DNA of 22,379 nt from a virus. The stretch covers positions 1-22,379 of IMG/VR virus record IMGVR_UViG_3300017987_000392, one strand, 5' to 3'. Position 1 is the first letter of the stretch, and each line of letters opens with the position of its first letter. The position numbers and the translations under genes are program-made. The notes under the pieces are model-generated. The model was not told where the DNA came from. It searched no databases and saw nothing but the letters and a program-made list of their open reading frames with translations. Shown here one piece after another: positions 1 to 8,078 of the stretch.

Positions 1-2
1 AT

Positions 3-1601
3 TTCAAGATTGGGGATTCCATTATATATGCCCTACCGATGGGCGATGGTACTAAGATCAGAGGTTTCCGTGCGAATGTTGTTATTGCCGATGAGTTCGC
101 ATCTATCCCAGAGGATGTCTTCGACATTGTGGTCCGTGGTTTTGCTGCAACCGCTAAGACACCAGTAGAGGAAGCTAAGAAAGTGGCTTTCGACAAACAG
201 TTGGCAAAACTAGACCTTCCAGACGAGGTGAGGGAAAAACTCGTCACAGACGACGGGAGAATGCGAGGAAACCAGATTGTTTATTCTGGTACGGCATATT
301 ATGCATTCAACCACTTTGCTAAGAAGTATGAGATGTGGCAGGATATCATTAGGAGTAAGGGAGATCCAGAAGCAGTTGCGCAGATTTTCGGTGGACACAA
401 TGTAGTCCCAGATGGTTTCAACTATCGAGATTATTGCATAATGCGTATCCCTCACACACATCTGCCAGAAGGTTTGTTGGACCAAAGGCAACTAGCCCAC
501 GCCAAAGCCACACTCCCTCGTAACGTATATCTTATGGAGTATGGTGCTGTCTTCGTGAAAGATTCCGATGGATTCTTCCCCAGGAGTCTGATAGAGAGTT
601 GCACAGTAGGTCCTGGCAGGCCGATTGAGACACCAGATGGTCCTATCACATTCACCCCAACTATGAGAGGGAGTCCTGGACGTAAGTATGTGATTGGCAT
701 TGACCCAGCAGCAGAACGGGACAATCTGGCTATCGTTGTCATTGAGGTGTGGGGTCGTCACTATCGGGTCGTCTATTGCTGGGCTGTGAACAAGAAAGAA
801 TTCACAGACAGGAAGAAAAAGGGTCTTGTGACAGATGACGATTACTATGCCTACTGTTGTTCTAGGATTAGAGATGTCGTCAGGTTGTTTGACCCAGTAC
901 GGATTGAGATGGATAGTCAGGGCGGTGGTTATGCTGTTGCGGAAATGCTTCGCAACAAAAAGCTGCTAGACAAAGAAAATGGGGATTTCCCGATATACGA
1001 AGTCATCGATCTCAACGAGCCGAAAGAAACAGATGGTGAGACAGATGGTCGCCACCTACTCCATCTTGTCAAGCAGAGCAGTGAGTTCAACCAGAACGCG
1101 AACCTAGTATTGCACAAGAGCCTGGAGACCAGAACGTTGCTGTTCCCGGCTTTCGATAGTGTCAAGATGTTTGCTGCGATCGAAGCAGAAAAGGCTGCTG
1201 GTGTGATCTTCGATACGTTCGAGGAAAACGTTTTCAACATAGAGGAGTTGAAGAACGAGCTTTGCACGATCCAGATGAGTCAGACTGCAACAGGTAAAGA
1301 GAAATTTGATACCCCGACAGTGGTCAGTCCTGGGGCCGTAGAGGGTAGACAGAAGAAGGGTCGGCTTCGGAAGGACCGTTACACAGCCCTCCTTTTGTGT
1401 CATGCATATATCTATGAATCCGATATCAGGCCAAATAACGATATTGATTATGATGATGTGGCTGGAAATGTTGAACAGAGATCTAAGAGAAAAGAAAATG
1501 AACCAATGTACAGAGGTCCTGGTGTTGGGAGAATGCGGAATGCTCAGCATGCCAGAACCGGGGGTATCTTCAAAGCAATCAAGCGAGGCGAATCCATTTA
1601 G
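3..1601 (+). CDS. Terminase large subunit, 5' end cut by the window
   Basis: This is the ATPase-nuclease motor that packages phage DNA through the portal into the prohead. The reading frame is open from base 3, so the true start lies upstream; the first internal ATG is at 39. Visible motifs are a Walker B strand VVIADE (about bases 78-95), an SGT coupling motif (VYSGTAYYAF, near 279-308), and the RNase H-like nuclease part: the first acidic strand YVIGIDPAAERDN (Asp codon 702-704), a second acidic strand IEMDSQGGG (Asp codon 912-914) and a C-terminal RKDRYTALLL stretch near 1368-1400. The Walker A region is missing because it lies before the window. The gene is followed by a 69-base gap with a promoter-like element and then the portal gene, which is the usual packaging order. 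The family call is firm; the subfamily is not. Confidence 0.93.
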   Translation, partial: FKIGDSIIYALPMGDGTKIRGFRANVVIADEFASIPEDVFDIVVRGFAATAKTPVEEAKKVAFDKQLAKLDLPDEVREKLVTDDGRMRGNQIVYSGTAYYAFNHFAKKYEMWQDIIRSKGDPEAVAQIFGGHNVVPDGFNYRDYCIMRIPHTHLPEGLLDQRQLAHAKATLPRNVYLMEYGAVFVKDSDGFFPRSLIESCTVGPGRPIETPDGPITFTPTMRGSPGRKYVIGIDPAAERDNLAIVVIEVWGRHYRVVYCWAVNKKEFTDRKKKGLVTDDDYYAYCCSRIRDVVRLFDPVRIEMDSQGGGYAVAEMLRNKKLLDKENGDFPIYEVIDLNEPKETDGETDGRHLLHLVKQSSEFNQNANLVLHKSLETRTLLFPAFDSVKMFAAIEAEKAAGVIFDTFEENVFNIEELKNELCTIQMSQTATGKEKFDTPTVVSPGAVEGRQKKGRLRKDRYTALLLCHAYIYESDIRPNNDIDYDDVAGNVEQRSKRKENEPMYRGPGVGRMRNAQHARTGGIFKAIKRGESI

Positions 1602-1607
1602 TGCGAA

Positions 1608-1619
1608 TGGTGTATAATC
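1608..1619 (+). promoter_or_regulatory. Promoter-like -10 element before the portal gene
   Basis: TGGTGTATAATC contains a perfect TATAAT (1613-1618) in the terminase-portal gap. The same 12 bases recur at 8960-8971. No good -35 hexamer is visible at 16-18 bases upstream, so it may depend on the upstream GGTG bases or on a phage factor. It would drive the portal and head genes. Confidence 0.45.
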
Positions 1620-1670
1620 AGTTGGATTGCAGTCGCATTGTTATTGGAATGATACCTTGGTGGGGGTAAA

Positions 1671-3827
1671 ATGGCAGCTAAAAAGACAGGGAAACAAAAG
1701 CCGCAACGGATGTACACGAAGGGGGATAATTGTGTTATAGAGCACACTCTTCCGGAAGTTTGCCATCTGAACCACGGGGTTCCTGGGAGAACGGTAGCCG
1801 CCACCCTGAATAAAAGGTCTGGGTATAACCGATACGATCATGATGCAGGCAGGCCCGGAGATAAGCTCCCAACAGAACACAAGGAAGTTGTGGCCGCATG
1901 CCAATCTATTTATCGTCGAGTAGGTATGGTCAGGAATATCATAGACCTGATGACAGATTTTGCAGCAGAGGGATTGGAACTACAACATACGACAAAGACC
2001 CAAGAGAGATTTTTCCGCGAATGGGCGAGACGTGTCAACCTCCAGGGACGTGCACACGACTTTATGAAGCTTCTCATGAGAGATGCGAATGTCATTGTGT
2101 ACAGAAAGAATGCATTTATTACGAAGCCTGTAGTCAGAGAGATGACCAAGGCCGACGTGACTTCTCTGGACATGCTTGATGAAACCAAGGTACCAGACAA
2201 GCCAGAAAAGATCGGGACCACAAAGAAACTAACCAATCGTCGAGAGATACCGTGGCGCTTTACATTTTTGTCACCAACGAATGTGGAAAAGATTGGTGGC
2301 GAAGTTGGCAAGTTTTTCGGTGCTGATGCGTTAGGGTTCAGAATTCCGCAAGAACTAGCCAATGCTATTCAAAGACCGAGGACCCAGGCTGAGAAAGCGT
2401 GGGTTGCTAAGCTCCCGTCGAATGTCATTCGTGCCGCGAAGAAGAACAGCACCCTTGTCGAATTAGAGATGGACAAGATCTACGTAGATTACTACAAAAA
2501 AGACGACTGGGAAGACTGGGGAACACCATTCCTCTATGGTGTACTAGAAGATGTGATGTTCAAAGAGAAGATGCGACTCGCGGATATGGCAGCGCTAGAT
2601 GGTGTCATCAACGTGATTCGTTTGTGGAAGCTTGGCAAGTCTGATCAGCAAATCATGCCATCGCCAGCCTTGGTGGACCGTCTAGTTGGTATTCTACAGA
2701 ACAACACCGGTGGCGGTGTTATGGACCTTGTTTGGGACGATATGATCGATCTACAGGTTGAATATCCACCGGTAGATAAGATTTTGGGTCCAGACAAGTA
2801 TCGAGGTGTGAACGCCGATATAGTCAGGGGTCTCGGTATCCCGGATTCGTTGGTCGGAGGTGCAGATCTCGGGACAAGAAACGCGCAGTCTGCTTTTGTA
2901 CAACTAAAGACTCTGGTAGAAAGATTGGAGTATGTTCGAAGCAGGGCGATCAGATGGATGGAAGGTGAGTTGCGTCGTGTAGCCGACGCTATGGGATTCA
3001 AGCAGATCCCAGCCATCAATTTTGGTATCATGTCTTTGCGTGACGAAGCAGCAGAAAAGCAGCTAATGATCCAACTATTGGATCGTGGTATTATCTCGTC
3101 TGAGAAGGCAACAGAAGTCTTTGGTGTTAATTACATGATTGAGCTAGAACGGATCAAGTCCGAGCAGACCATCCGAGAGGAGAATCCAGGAGTGCTTGAG
3201 AAGGCAGGTCCATACTACAGACCAGTTTCTGTTATGGAGAAGCAGGGTGATTTGGCTGTTGAACTGGCCAAGGTCAAGCAGGGGTACAACAGAGATAGCG
3301 AATTCCCCCCAAAGGAAGGGGAACAAGAGCCGAGTGATGACACAGGTGGCGACGAGGGTGGCGAAAATCCGAATGGGGATCAGCCGAAAGACGATGGTGA
3401 TAATCCAAGCGGGAGACCACCGTCCACCAAGGATACTGGCCCCAGGGACGAACGGACACCGACGACGATGTCTACTCTCCACATAGTAGCAGAAGGTCTG
3501 ATGGACCAGCTAGACGGAGTAATTGATGGGGAGTACCTTAAGCAGAAAGATATCAAGAATATGCGGTCTATGACTAAGGCTCAGCGAGTCGAACTGGAGC
3601 GCACCAAGCGAGGGATCTTATCTGTCTTGCAAGCTGGAGACACTGTGACTAAGGAACTGATAGCATCTCGCATAGGCAGTTCTGGAAAGAGAGATAGATT
3701 GCTTGAATCATCGTTCAGCAAATTGCATGCTGAATTTACGGCTTCAACCAAAAAGGAACCTACCACCAAGGAACGAAGAATGCTCACAGCCCTGGCCTGG
3801 GCGACACTCGCTGATTCGAAAGGATAG
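1671..3827 (+). CDS. Portal protein
   Basis: This is the dodecameric ring at the head vertex through which DNA enters and to which the neck attaches. The 718-residue length fits large phage portals. Portal-like segments are the N-terminal helical part around residues 84-104 (VGMVRNIIDLMTDFAAEGLE), a middle region with DDWEDWGTPFLYGVLEDVMF, and a crown/stem region around residues 373-397 (KYRGVNADIVRGLGIPDSLV). After the core there is a low-complexity acidic, Gly/Pro-rich linker (about residues 546-599) leading to a separate charged C-terminal helical domain of about 120 residues, which is unusual and could be an inward-facing or scaffold-contacting extension. The ATG at 1671 follows GGGGGTAAA. 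It lies directly after the terminase gene and its stop overlaps the next start region. Confidence 0.85.
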   Translation: MAAKKTGKQKPQRMYTKGDNCVIEHTLPEVCHLNHGVPGRTVAATLNKRSGYNRYDHDAGRPGDKLPTEHKEVVAACQSIYRRVGMVRNIIDLMTDFAAEGLELQHTTKTQERFFREWARRVNLQGRAHDFMKLLMRDANVIVYRKNAFITKPVVREMTKADVTSLDMLDETKVPDKPEKIGTTKKLTNRREIPWRFTFLSPTNVEKIGGEVGKFFGADALGFRIPQELANAIQRPRTQAEKAWVAKLPSNVIRAAKKNSTLVELEMDKIYVDYYKKDDWEDWGTPFLYGVLEDVMFKEKMRLADMAALDGVINVIRLWKLGKSDQQIMPSPALVDRLVGILQNNTGGGVMDLVWDDMIDLQVEYPPVDKILGPDKYRGVNADIVRGLGIPDSLVGGADLGTRNAQSAFVQLKTLVERLEYVRSRAIRWMEGELRRVADAMGFKQIPAINFGIMSLRDEAAEKQLMIQLLDRGIISSEKATEVFGVNYMIELERIKSEQTIREENPGVLEKAGPYYRPVSVMEKQGDLAVELAKVKQGYNRDSEFPPKEGEQEPSDDTGGDEGGENPNGDQPKDDGDNPSGRPPSTKDTGPRDERTPTTMSTLHIVAEGLMDQLDGVIDGEYLKQKDIKNMRSMTKAQRVELERTKRGILSVLQAGDTVTKELIASRIGSSGKRDRLLESSFSKLHAEFTASTKKEPTTKERRMLTALAWATLADSKG

Positions 3828-3829
3828 TG

Positions 3830-4486
3830 ATGGACAAGGGACAATTGCAGTTTGACCGGTGTGATACGTATATGTATTTTGCCGAGAACGCATTACCACA
3901 ATCACCAGTGATCGTAGAGGTTGGTTCTATCCACGGAGCACACGGTATCAAGTTGTGCAACAGATTCAGTGGCGATCTGACGATGATTGCGTATGAAGCT
4001 GGCCAAGAGAATCATGAGACTTTGGTCGCTGGTGTTGCTGCGTCAACAGCCGATATCGCAACACATAGGGCTGCGGTGACAGGACAAGACGGAGAAGTTG
4101 AGTTCTTTGAGTTTGCTGAGATTTCTTCGAATAGTACATATCCACGACACGAGGGGGAAGGCAGGACTTTGCGTCGAACGAGTATGGTTCGGTGTGTCAG
4201 CTTAGAGACAATTATGGCAGACAACAATCTAAACCATATTGATCTACTATTTCTCAATTGTGAGGGTGCGGAGCTTGGCATTCTGGAAGAAGTCCTTGCC
4301 AAGCCTCATCTGCGAGACAAGATGGGTCAGTTGTGTGTTTCTTTTCATGGTGGTCGGATTTACCCGCAGGCAGATACACTGCGGATGGTTGAGCGTATGT
4401 CTGAGTTTTTTGTGGTGGTGGAGGAACAGAACGATTGGCCTTGCCACCTCTTTGTTAACAAGGGTCTTGAAGTGACCGGGGGGTAG
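3830..4486 (+). CDS. FkbM-type SAM-dependent methyltransferase
   Basis: This predicted enzyme transfers a methyl group from S-adenosylmethionine; FkbM relatives mostly methylate hydroxyls on small molecules or sugars. In the 218-residue protein, motif I is VIVEVG (residues 27-32), followed by the acidic-strand region YEAGQENHETL (55-65), an AVTGQDGEVEFFEF stretch typical of the family, V-CVSLETIM (120-129) and the FkbM signature NHIDLLFLNCEGAE (135-148). I chose the ATG at 3830 over the GTG at 3827 because AAAGGA (3819-3824) is 5 bases before it. It abuts the portal stop and is followed 2 bases later by the next gene, so it is translated as part of the head operon. The substrate is unknown; a glycan on the virion or host surface is an inference. 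Confidence 0.82.
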   Translation: MDKGQLQFDRCDTYMYFAENALPQSPVIVEVGSIHGAHGIKLCNRFSGDLTMIAYEAGQENHETLVAGVAASTADIATHRAAVTGQDGEVEFFEFAEISSNSTYPRHEGEGRTLRRTSMVRCVSLETIMADNNLNHIDLLFLNCEGAELGILEEVLAKPHLRDKMGQLCVSFHGGRIYPQADTLRMVERMSEFFVVVEEQNDWPCHLFVNKGLEVTGG

Positions 4487-4488
4487 TT

Positions 4489-4818
4489 ATGTCATTGGTG
4501 AATGTTTCTTTGGATACGAATACGCGGCAGGTTGTCATGACAATTGATGGTGTTCTGGTTTCCGCCCAAGAATGCATGCTGGAGAAGTATGTTTGGGATG
4601 GCGAGGAATTCATCAGGTTTGCATATACGCAAGAGAGTACAAGTCCGACCGGGATGAAGGAGAGGAGACAGTATTACCTCCCGTCCCCAGAGGAACTAGC
4701 GACGATGGCCAAAGAAAGCGTGAGCGAACAGGGTTTCGCTTCTAAGATCGTTCACGATGATGAGAAGGCCAAGGCAGATGTCATCGATTTTCTCAGCAAG
4801 GACAAAGGGACTGAGTAA
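4489..4818 (+). CDS. Hypothetical protein in the head operon
   Basis: I do not recognise this 109-residue protein. It has no signal peptide or membrane segment. The first half is likely beta-rich (alternating hydrophobics in VNVSLDTNTRQVVMTIDGVLV and YVWDGEEFIRFAY), and the second half is charged and probably helical (PEELATMAKESVSEQ; EKAKADVIDFLSK). The ATG follows a G-rich run that overlaps the stop of the methyltransferase gene (GGGGGG at 4478-4483), so the two are translationally coupled. Its position between portal and protease suggests a minor head or assembly factor, which is only inferred from context. Confidence 0.7.
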   Translation: MSLVNVSLDTNTRQVVMTIDGVLVSAQECMLEKYVWDGEEFIRFAYTQESTSPTGMKERRQYYLPSPEELATMAKESVSEQGFASKIVHDDEKAKADVIDFLSKDKGTE

Positions 4819-4835
4819 GTCTTTCATTCAGACTT
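4817..4835 (+). other. Hairpin overlapping the stop codon
   Basis: AAGTCT (4817-4822) and AGACTT (4830-4835) form a perfect 6-bp stem with a 7-base loop, starting inside the TAA stop of the preceding gene. The stem is AT-rich and no T-run follows directly, so it is at best a weak attenuator or an mRNA processing site. Confidence 0.35.
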
Positions 4836-4847
4836 TATCATCTATTG

Positions 4848-4863
4848 GTGAACGGTCTTTTTT
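4848..4863 (+). repeat. 16-bp intergenic repeat, copy 1
   Basis: GTGAACGGTCTTTTTT occurs here and again at 8974-8989, both times in an intergenic region before a + strand gene. In copy 2 it starts 3 bases after a TATAAT box; here a TATCAT (4836-4841) lies 6 bases upstream. Function unknown. Confidence 0.7.
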
Positions 4864-4895
4864 GTAGATTTATTATTGTCTATCGTTAACAACCC

Positions 4896-4910
4896 TTGTG
4901 TATAAATAAT
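4896..4910 (+). promoter_or_regulatory. Promoter-like -10 region before the protease-scaffold gene
   Basis: TTGTGTATAAATAAT contains TATAAA (4901-4906) preceded by TG. It resembles the TGGTGTATAA elements at 1608, 8960 and 16104. No convincing -35 hexamer is seen. Confidence 0.35.
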
Positions 4911-4926
4911 GTGAATGGAGGTGTCT

Positions 4927-6432
4927 GTGCGCGTTTACAAAGCAGAACAAGGTATAGAATTCGCAATGAATGATGCTGGCAATGCGTCTTCATTGGTTAC
5001 TGCTAAGGTTCGTGTGGGAGATATCAAGCAATACTTCGATGGAATGTCGGTTGCAGATTTAATCAAAACGACATCTGCTATACAGACCGTTGAAGAACTT
5101 CTGGGCCAAGAACAGCCTGATCTAGCACTTGTCGTTGCCATCTTGGTCAGCACCGGGTGGAATTTGAATGACGACATTTTTACACCAGAAGAGGTGTGGA
5201 AAGCTAGGCAGACCCCGCTTCATAAGCCAATGAACGATAACCATGAAGCTTCCAGTATCCTGGGCCATATCGTCCAGACGAGGGCTCTTGACAAGTTTGG
5301 TAACGAGATCGAACTTGCCGAAGACGAATCTCCACCGGAAGAATTTGATATCGAAGTCGCTGGTGTTCTCTACAGGGCGTTTCCAGAACTATCCGAGAGG
5401 ATTGAGGAAATTATCGCCAAAGCCGGTTCTGGTGAGATGTTCGTCTCGATGGAAGCATGGTTCCCGGATTTCGGTTATGGTCTGATTGACCCAGCCACTG
5501 GCTCGACGAAGTTGGTAGAAAGAAACGAAGAGACTGCATTCCTGACAAAGCACTTGAGAATTTACGGTGGTAGTGGAGAATATCAGGGATACAAGATTGG
5601 TCGAGTGCTGAAGAATATCATCTTTGGTGCTCAGGGGTTTGTTGAGACTCCCGCCAATCCCGAATCTGTGATCAAGGTTGCGGCTAATAAGAATGCCGCT
5701 TCTAGTGTTTTTGTGACCGCTGAGTTAAGTGAACTACCGGAAGGGGGTGTAGGGAACGTGAAGGAACAACTGAAGGAACTTCAGGCGAAGTTGGATGAAG
5801 CTTTGGCCGCAATCGCTTCGAAAGACGAGGAAATCGCCGCATTGAAGCAAGCCGCCGAAGAAGTCGCTGCCAAGGATTATGATGGTCAGATCGCTAGTCT
5901 TACCGAGAGCAAAGATCAGAATGCTCAGGAACTGAGTGATCTCACCGCAAAGGCAGAAGAGCTTACGTCAGAGAACGAGGCTCTCAAGACACAGCTAGCC
6001 GAGGTAACTGATCGCGCTGAAAAGAGCGAGGCAGAGTTGGTGGAGATTCGAAAAGACGCATCTGCGAGAGAACGTCTGGCAAAACTAGCTGACGTCAAGC
6101 AGATCGAAGACGAAGATGCCACACTGGCCGAGTTGCGCGAGATGACGGACGAAACGTTCGAGATGGTGATCAAGTATGCTGGCGAGGCCAAGACGGAGGA
6201 ACCAGAAAGCGAAGAGCCGAAAGAGGAGGCTGTCGCTACTGAGTCTGACGAGGAAGCCAAGACAGAGGAAAAAGAGGCAGAGCAAGCGGAGGCGGCTCTG
6301 GGTGACGTAGTAGAAGAAGAGGGTCCGGAATTCAACGCACAGGAAGATGCTGTCGAAACGGAGAAAGATGGTTGGAAAACCTTGGCACACAACCTGTGCG
6401 GCCAAGATGTGAACAAAGAAGGGGGTGAATAG
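4927..6432 (+). CDS. Prohead protease fused to scaffold protein
   Basis: This is predicted to cut head proteins during maturation (N-terminal half) and to template capsid assembly (C-terminal half). I chose the GTG at 4927 rather than the ATG at 4915 because GGAGGTG (4917-4923) sits just before it and nothing suitable precedes 4915; the product is 501 residues. In the protease part, His106 lies in MNDNHEAS and Ser174 in GEMFVSMEAW. The His/Ser spacing and the local sequence fit the herpesvirus-assemblin-like prohead proteases (T4 gp21/HK97 gp4 class). A FVETPANPES segment closes the domain. From about residue 277 the protein becomes a long charged coiled coil rich in Glu, Ala and Lys, ending in a very acidic tail, as in scaffolding proteins. 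It lies just before the cement and capsid genes. The catalytic residues are assigned by eye. Confidence 0.8.
   Translation: MRVYKAEQGIEFAMNDAGNASSLVTAKVRVGDIKQYFDGMSVADLIKTTSAIQTVEELLGQEQPDLALVVAILVSTGWNLNDDIFTPEEVWKARQTPLHKPMNDNHEASSILGHIVQTRALDKFGNEIELAEDESPPEEFDIEVAGVLYRAFPELSERIEEIIAKAGSGEMFVSMEAWFPDFGYGLIDPATGSTKLVERNEETAFLTKHLRIYGGSGEYQGYKIGRVLKNIIFGAQGFVETPANPESVIKVAANKNAASSVFVTAELSELPEGGVGNVKEQLKELQAKLDEALAAIASKDEEIAALKQAAEEVAAKDYDGQIASLTESKDQNAQELSDLTAKAEELTSENEALKTQLAEVTDRAEKSEAELVEIRKDASARERLAKLADVKQIEDEDATLAELREMTDETFEMVIKYAGEAKTEEPESEEPKEEAVATESDEEAKTEEKEAEQAEAALGDVVEEEGPEFNAQEDAVETEKDGWKTLAHNLCGQDVNKEGGE
5758..6432 (+). CDS. Internal-start scaffold protein within the protease gene
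   Basis: An in-frame GTG at 5758 stands at the start of the coiled-coil scaffold domain. It is preceded by AAGGGGGTG (5740-5748), the same sequence found before the cement gene (6419-6427) and the major capsid gene (6919-6927), at a similar distance from the start codon. Initiation here would give a 224-residue scaffold lacking the protease domain, starting MKEQLKELQAKL. This is the arrangement known from lambda C/Nu3, where free scaffold is made in excess from an internal start. The match of the site and the domain boundary is seen directly; actual use of this start is inferred. Confidence 0.5.
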   Translation: MKEQLKELQAKLDEALAAIASKDEEIAALKQAAEEVAAKDYDGQIASLTESKDQNAQELSDLTAKAEELTSENEALKTQLAEVTDRAEKSEAELVEIRKDASARERLAKLADVKQIEDEDATLAELREMTDETFEMVIKYAGEAKTEEPESEEPKEEAVATESDEEAKTEEKEAEQAEAALGDVVEEEGPEFNAQEDAVETEKDGWKTLAHNLCGQDVNKEGGE

Positions 6433-6434
6433 GA

Positions 6435-6920
6435 ATGGCTTTGAAACCAGATCGGGAATACAACGAAGTTACTGACATTACCAACTTTTGGACGACTGTT
6501 GCTGCGGAGAAGGGTGGTATTGCCAGTGTAGTCACTCAGGGTTCTGGTGCTGCAATCGGTCAGAACATTACTGACGAGGCCAACGTTGTTGGTTATGCTA
6601 CTAGCGCATCTGGCGCGGTGCCCAAGGGCGTTCTGCTACAGACTGTGACTGCTGCAATGAGTGCGACTCGTGACTTTGTCAACTATGAGAATGGTGAGAT
6701 TCGTCCTGGTGACAAGTGCACGCTAGTCAAGAAGGGTTTTATAGTTACTGACATGATTACTGGTACTCCCACTGCCGGGGGTGTCGCCTATCTAGGCGCC
6801 AGTGGTTTGATCAGCACTACATCTGGTTCGTTCGGTGGTGTCGCTACTCCGGTAGTCGGTCGTTTCGAGACGACTGTCGACGCCAACGGTTTCGCACGTG
6901 TTTCTATTGATATTGGGTAA
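6435..6920 (+). CDS. Head decoration or structural cement protein
   Basis: This 161-residue protein is predicted to bind the outside of the capsid and stabilise it. It is small and Gly/Ala/Thr/Val-rich, with short beta-strands and no Cys-rich, membrane or signal features except a single Cys (DKCTLVKKGF). The order NITDEANVVGYATSASGAVPKGVLL, then ENGEIRPGDKCTLVKKGF, then GGVAYLGASGLIS resembles small phage cement proteins encoded directly before the major capsid gene. The ATG at 6435 follows AAGGGGGTG (6419-6427), lies only 2 bases after the scaffold stop and is 14 bases upstream of the capsid gene's start region. The role comes mainly from position, size and composition. Confidence 0.65.
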   Translation: MALKPDREYNEVTDITNFWTTVAAEKGGIASVVTQGSGAAIGQNITDEANVVGYATSASGAVPKGVLLQTVTAAMSATRDFVNYENGEIRPGDKCTLVKKGFIVTDMITGTPTAGGVAYLGASGLISTTSGSFGGVATPVVGRFETTVDANGFARVSIDIG

Positions 6921-6934
6921 GGGGGTGAAGAAGA

Positions 6935-7960
6935 ATGAAGCGTAACATACGGAAACCAACTCCTGAGCAAGTTGAACTTCTGAAGCGCACCGGCTCAGCG
7001 AATAAGGCCGAGGCACTGGAAGCGATGCATTCGCTCGCACAGGCTCTACAGGTTCCACTACGGTCTGCGTTGCTCGATGGTGATATCCTGGGCGGAATCT
7101 TCACACCTGAAGTTCTGGACCCAAGTGCTACTGCCGAGTATCCGCTTGACTTCTATCAGACTGCACAGGAAAGTGACTATGTGGCATACATGATTCCGAG
7201 TGAAGGTGCTCTACCACAGCGCACGATCACCGGTGATGCCGTGACGATCAACACATATGATGTTGGTAACGCAATTGACTGGCCGCTCAAGTATGCGACC
7301 TCTGCACGTTGGAACATTGTTGCTCGTGCCATGGAAGTCCTTGAGGCTGGCTTCGTCAAGAAAATGAACACTGATGGCTGGCGTGTCATCATCGCGGCTG
7401 GTGCTGGTCGTACAGACTACAACGGTGGTGCTCCACTGGTGTACGATAGTGCGGCAACTGCTGGTCAGTTTACCAAGCGTCTCGTTTCGCTGATGAAGAC
7501 GACCATGACTCGTCTCGCTGGCGGGAACAGTGCGACCCCGAACCGTGGTCGGCTGACCGACCTGTTCATCAGTCCTGAGGCTCTTGAGGATATCCGTGAG
7601 TGGGATGCCGATGAGGTCGACGACCTCACACGTCGGGAAATCTTCACGGCTGGCGATGACGGTGGTCCGATGGCCCGGATTTATGGCGTAAACCTCCATC
7701 CACTGGATGAGCTAGGTGTAGGCCAGGAATTCCAGACGTACTTCGCAACACTGGGTGTCTCCATGGGCACGAGTGATGAGGAAATCGTCATCGGTCTCGA
7801 CCTTTCGCACGGCGACTCGTTCGTCATGCCTGTCAAGCGTGAACTGGCGATCTTCGAGGACGACATGCTCCACAGGCGTCAGAAAGCCGGTTTTTATGGA
7901 TGGCAAGAACACGGTTTTGCAGCCCTAGACGGGCGTCGGGTACTACTCGGCTCGTTCTAA
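6935..7960 (+). CDS. Major capsid protein (HK97-like fold)
   Basis: This is the main shell protein of the phage head, 341 residues. The N-terminal part is charged and helical (TPEQVELLKRTGSANKAEAL), followed by a segment typical of capsid proteins with PLDFYQTAQESDYVAYMIPS, then GDAVTINTYDVGNAIDWPLKYA, a long spine-helix candidate (ARWNIVARAMEVLEAGFVKK) and an A-domain-like segment that includes RLTDLFISPEALEDI and GVNLHPLDELG. It follows the protease, scaffold and cement genes, as expected. The ATG follows AAGGGGGTGA (6919-6928), an evidently strong site. Codons here look more regular and C-rich (cgt, ctc, ggt, acc) than in neighbouring genes, as expected for a highly expressed protein. A strong terminator follows 43 bases after the stop. 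Confidence 0.88.
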   Translation: MKRNIRKPTPEQVELLKRTGSANKAEALEAMHSLAQALQVPLRSALLDGDILGGIFTPEVLDPSATAEYPLDFYQTAQESDYVAYMIPSEGALPQRTITGDAVTINTYDVGNAIDWPLKYATSARWNIVARAMEVLEAGFVKKMNTDGWRVIIAAGAGRTDYNGGAPLVYDSAATAGQFTKRLVSLMKTTMTRLAGGNSATPNRGRLTDLFISPEALEDIREWDADEVDDLTRREIFTAGDDGGPMARIYGVNLHPLDELGVGQEFQTYFATLGVSMGTSDEEIVIGLDLSHGDSFVMPVKRELAIFEDDMLHRRQKAGFYGWQEHGFAALDGRRVLLGSF

Positions 7961-7973
7961 GCCACTGTGAATA

Positions 7974-7989
7974 AAGGACTTATGTCCTT
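7974..7989 (+). other. Hairpin just upstream of the capsid terminator
   Basis: AAGGAC (7974-7979) pairs perfectly with GTCCTT (7984-7989) across a TTAT loop. It sits 14 bases after the capsid stop and could protect the capsid mRNA 3' end once the downstream terminator is used. A similar double arrangement occurs at 17285-17342. Confidence 0.5.
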
Positions 7990-8002
7990 GCCAAATATGC
8001 GG

Positions 8003-8032
8003 GGGGAGGGTAACACCTCCCCTCGTTTTTTT
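8003..8032 (+). terminator. Intrinsic terminator after the major capsid gene
   Basis: GGGGAGG (8003-8009) pairs with CCTCCCC (8016-8022) as a perfect 7-bp GC-rich stem with a 6-base loop, followed by TCG and seven Ts (8026-8032). It ends the head operon and separates it from the HNH gene's own promoter. Confidence 0.92.
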
Positions 8033-8078
8033 ATGCATTGGCACAAAATCCGTAAAACCCAGTTTTTTGCCGTCGATG

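Noticed and set aside
1104-1550. Minus-strand ORF of 148 codons
   Set aside because: It lies entirely inside the terminase gene, has no recognisable domain and has the composition of an antisense shadow.
1402-1617. Plus-strand ORF of 71 codons inside the end of the terminase gene
   Set aside because: Shifted frame of a well-supported gene, no ribosome site and no recognisable features.
1910-2362. Minus-strand ORF of 150 codons
   Set aside because: Antisense to a well-supported portal gene; no ribosome site or known motif.
5925-6416. Minus-strand Ser-rich ORF of 163 codons
   Set aside because: It is the mirror of the Glu/Ala-rich scaffold coding sequence, which produces Ser/Ala-rich antisense frames.
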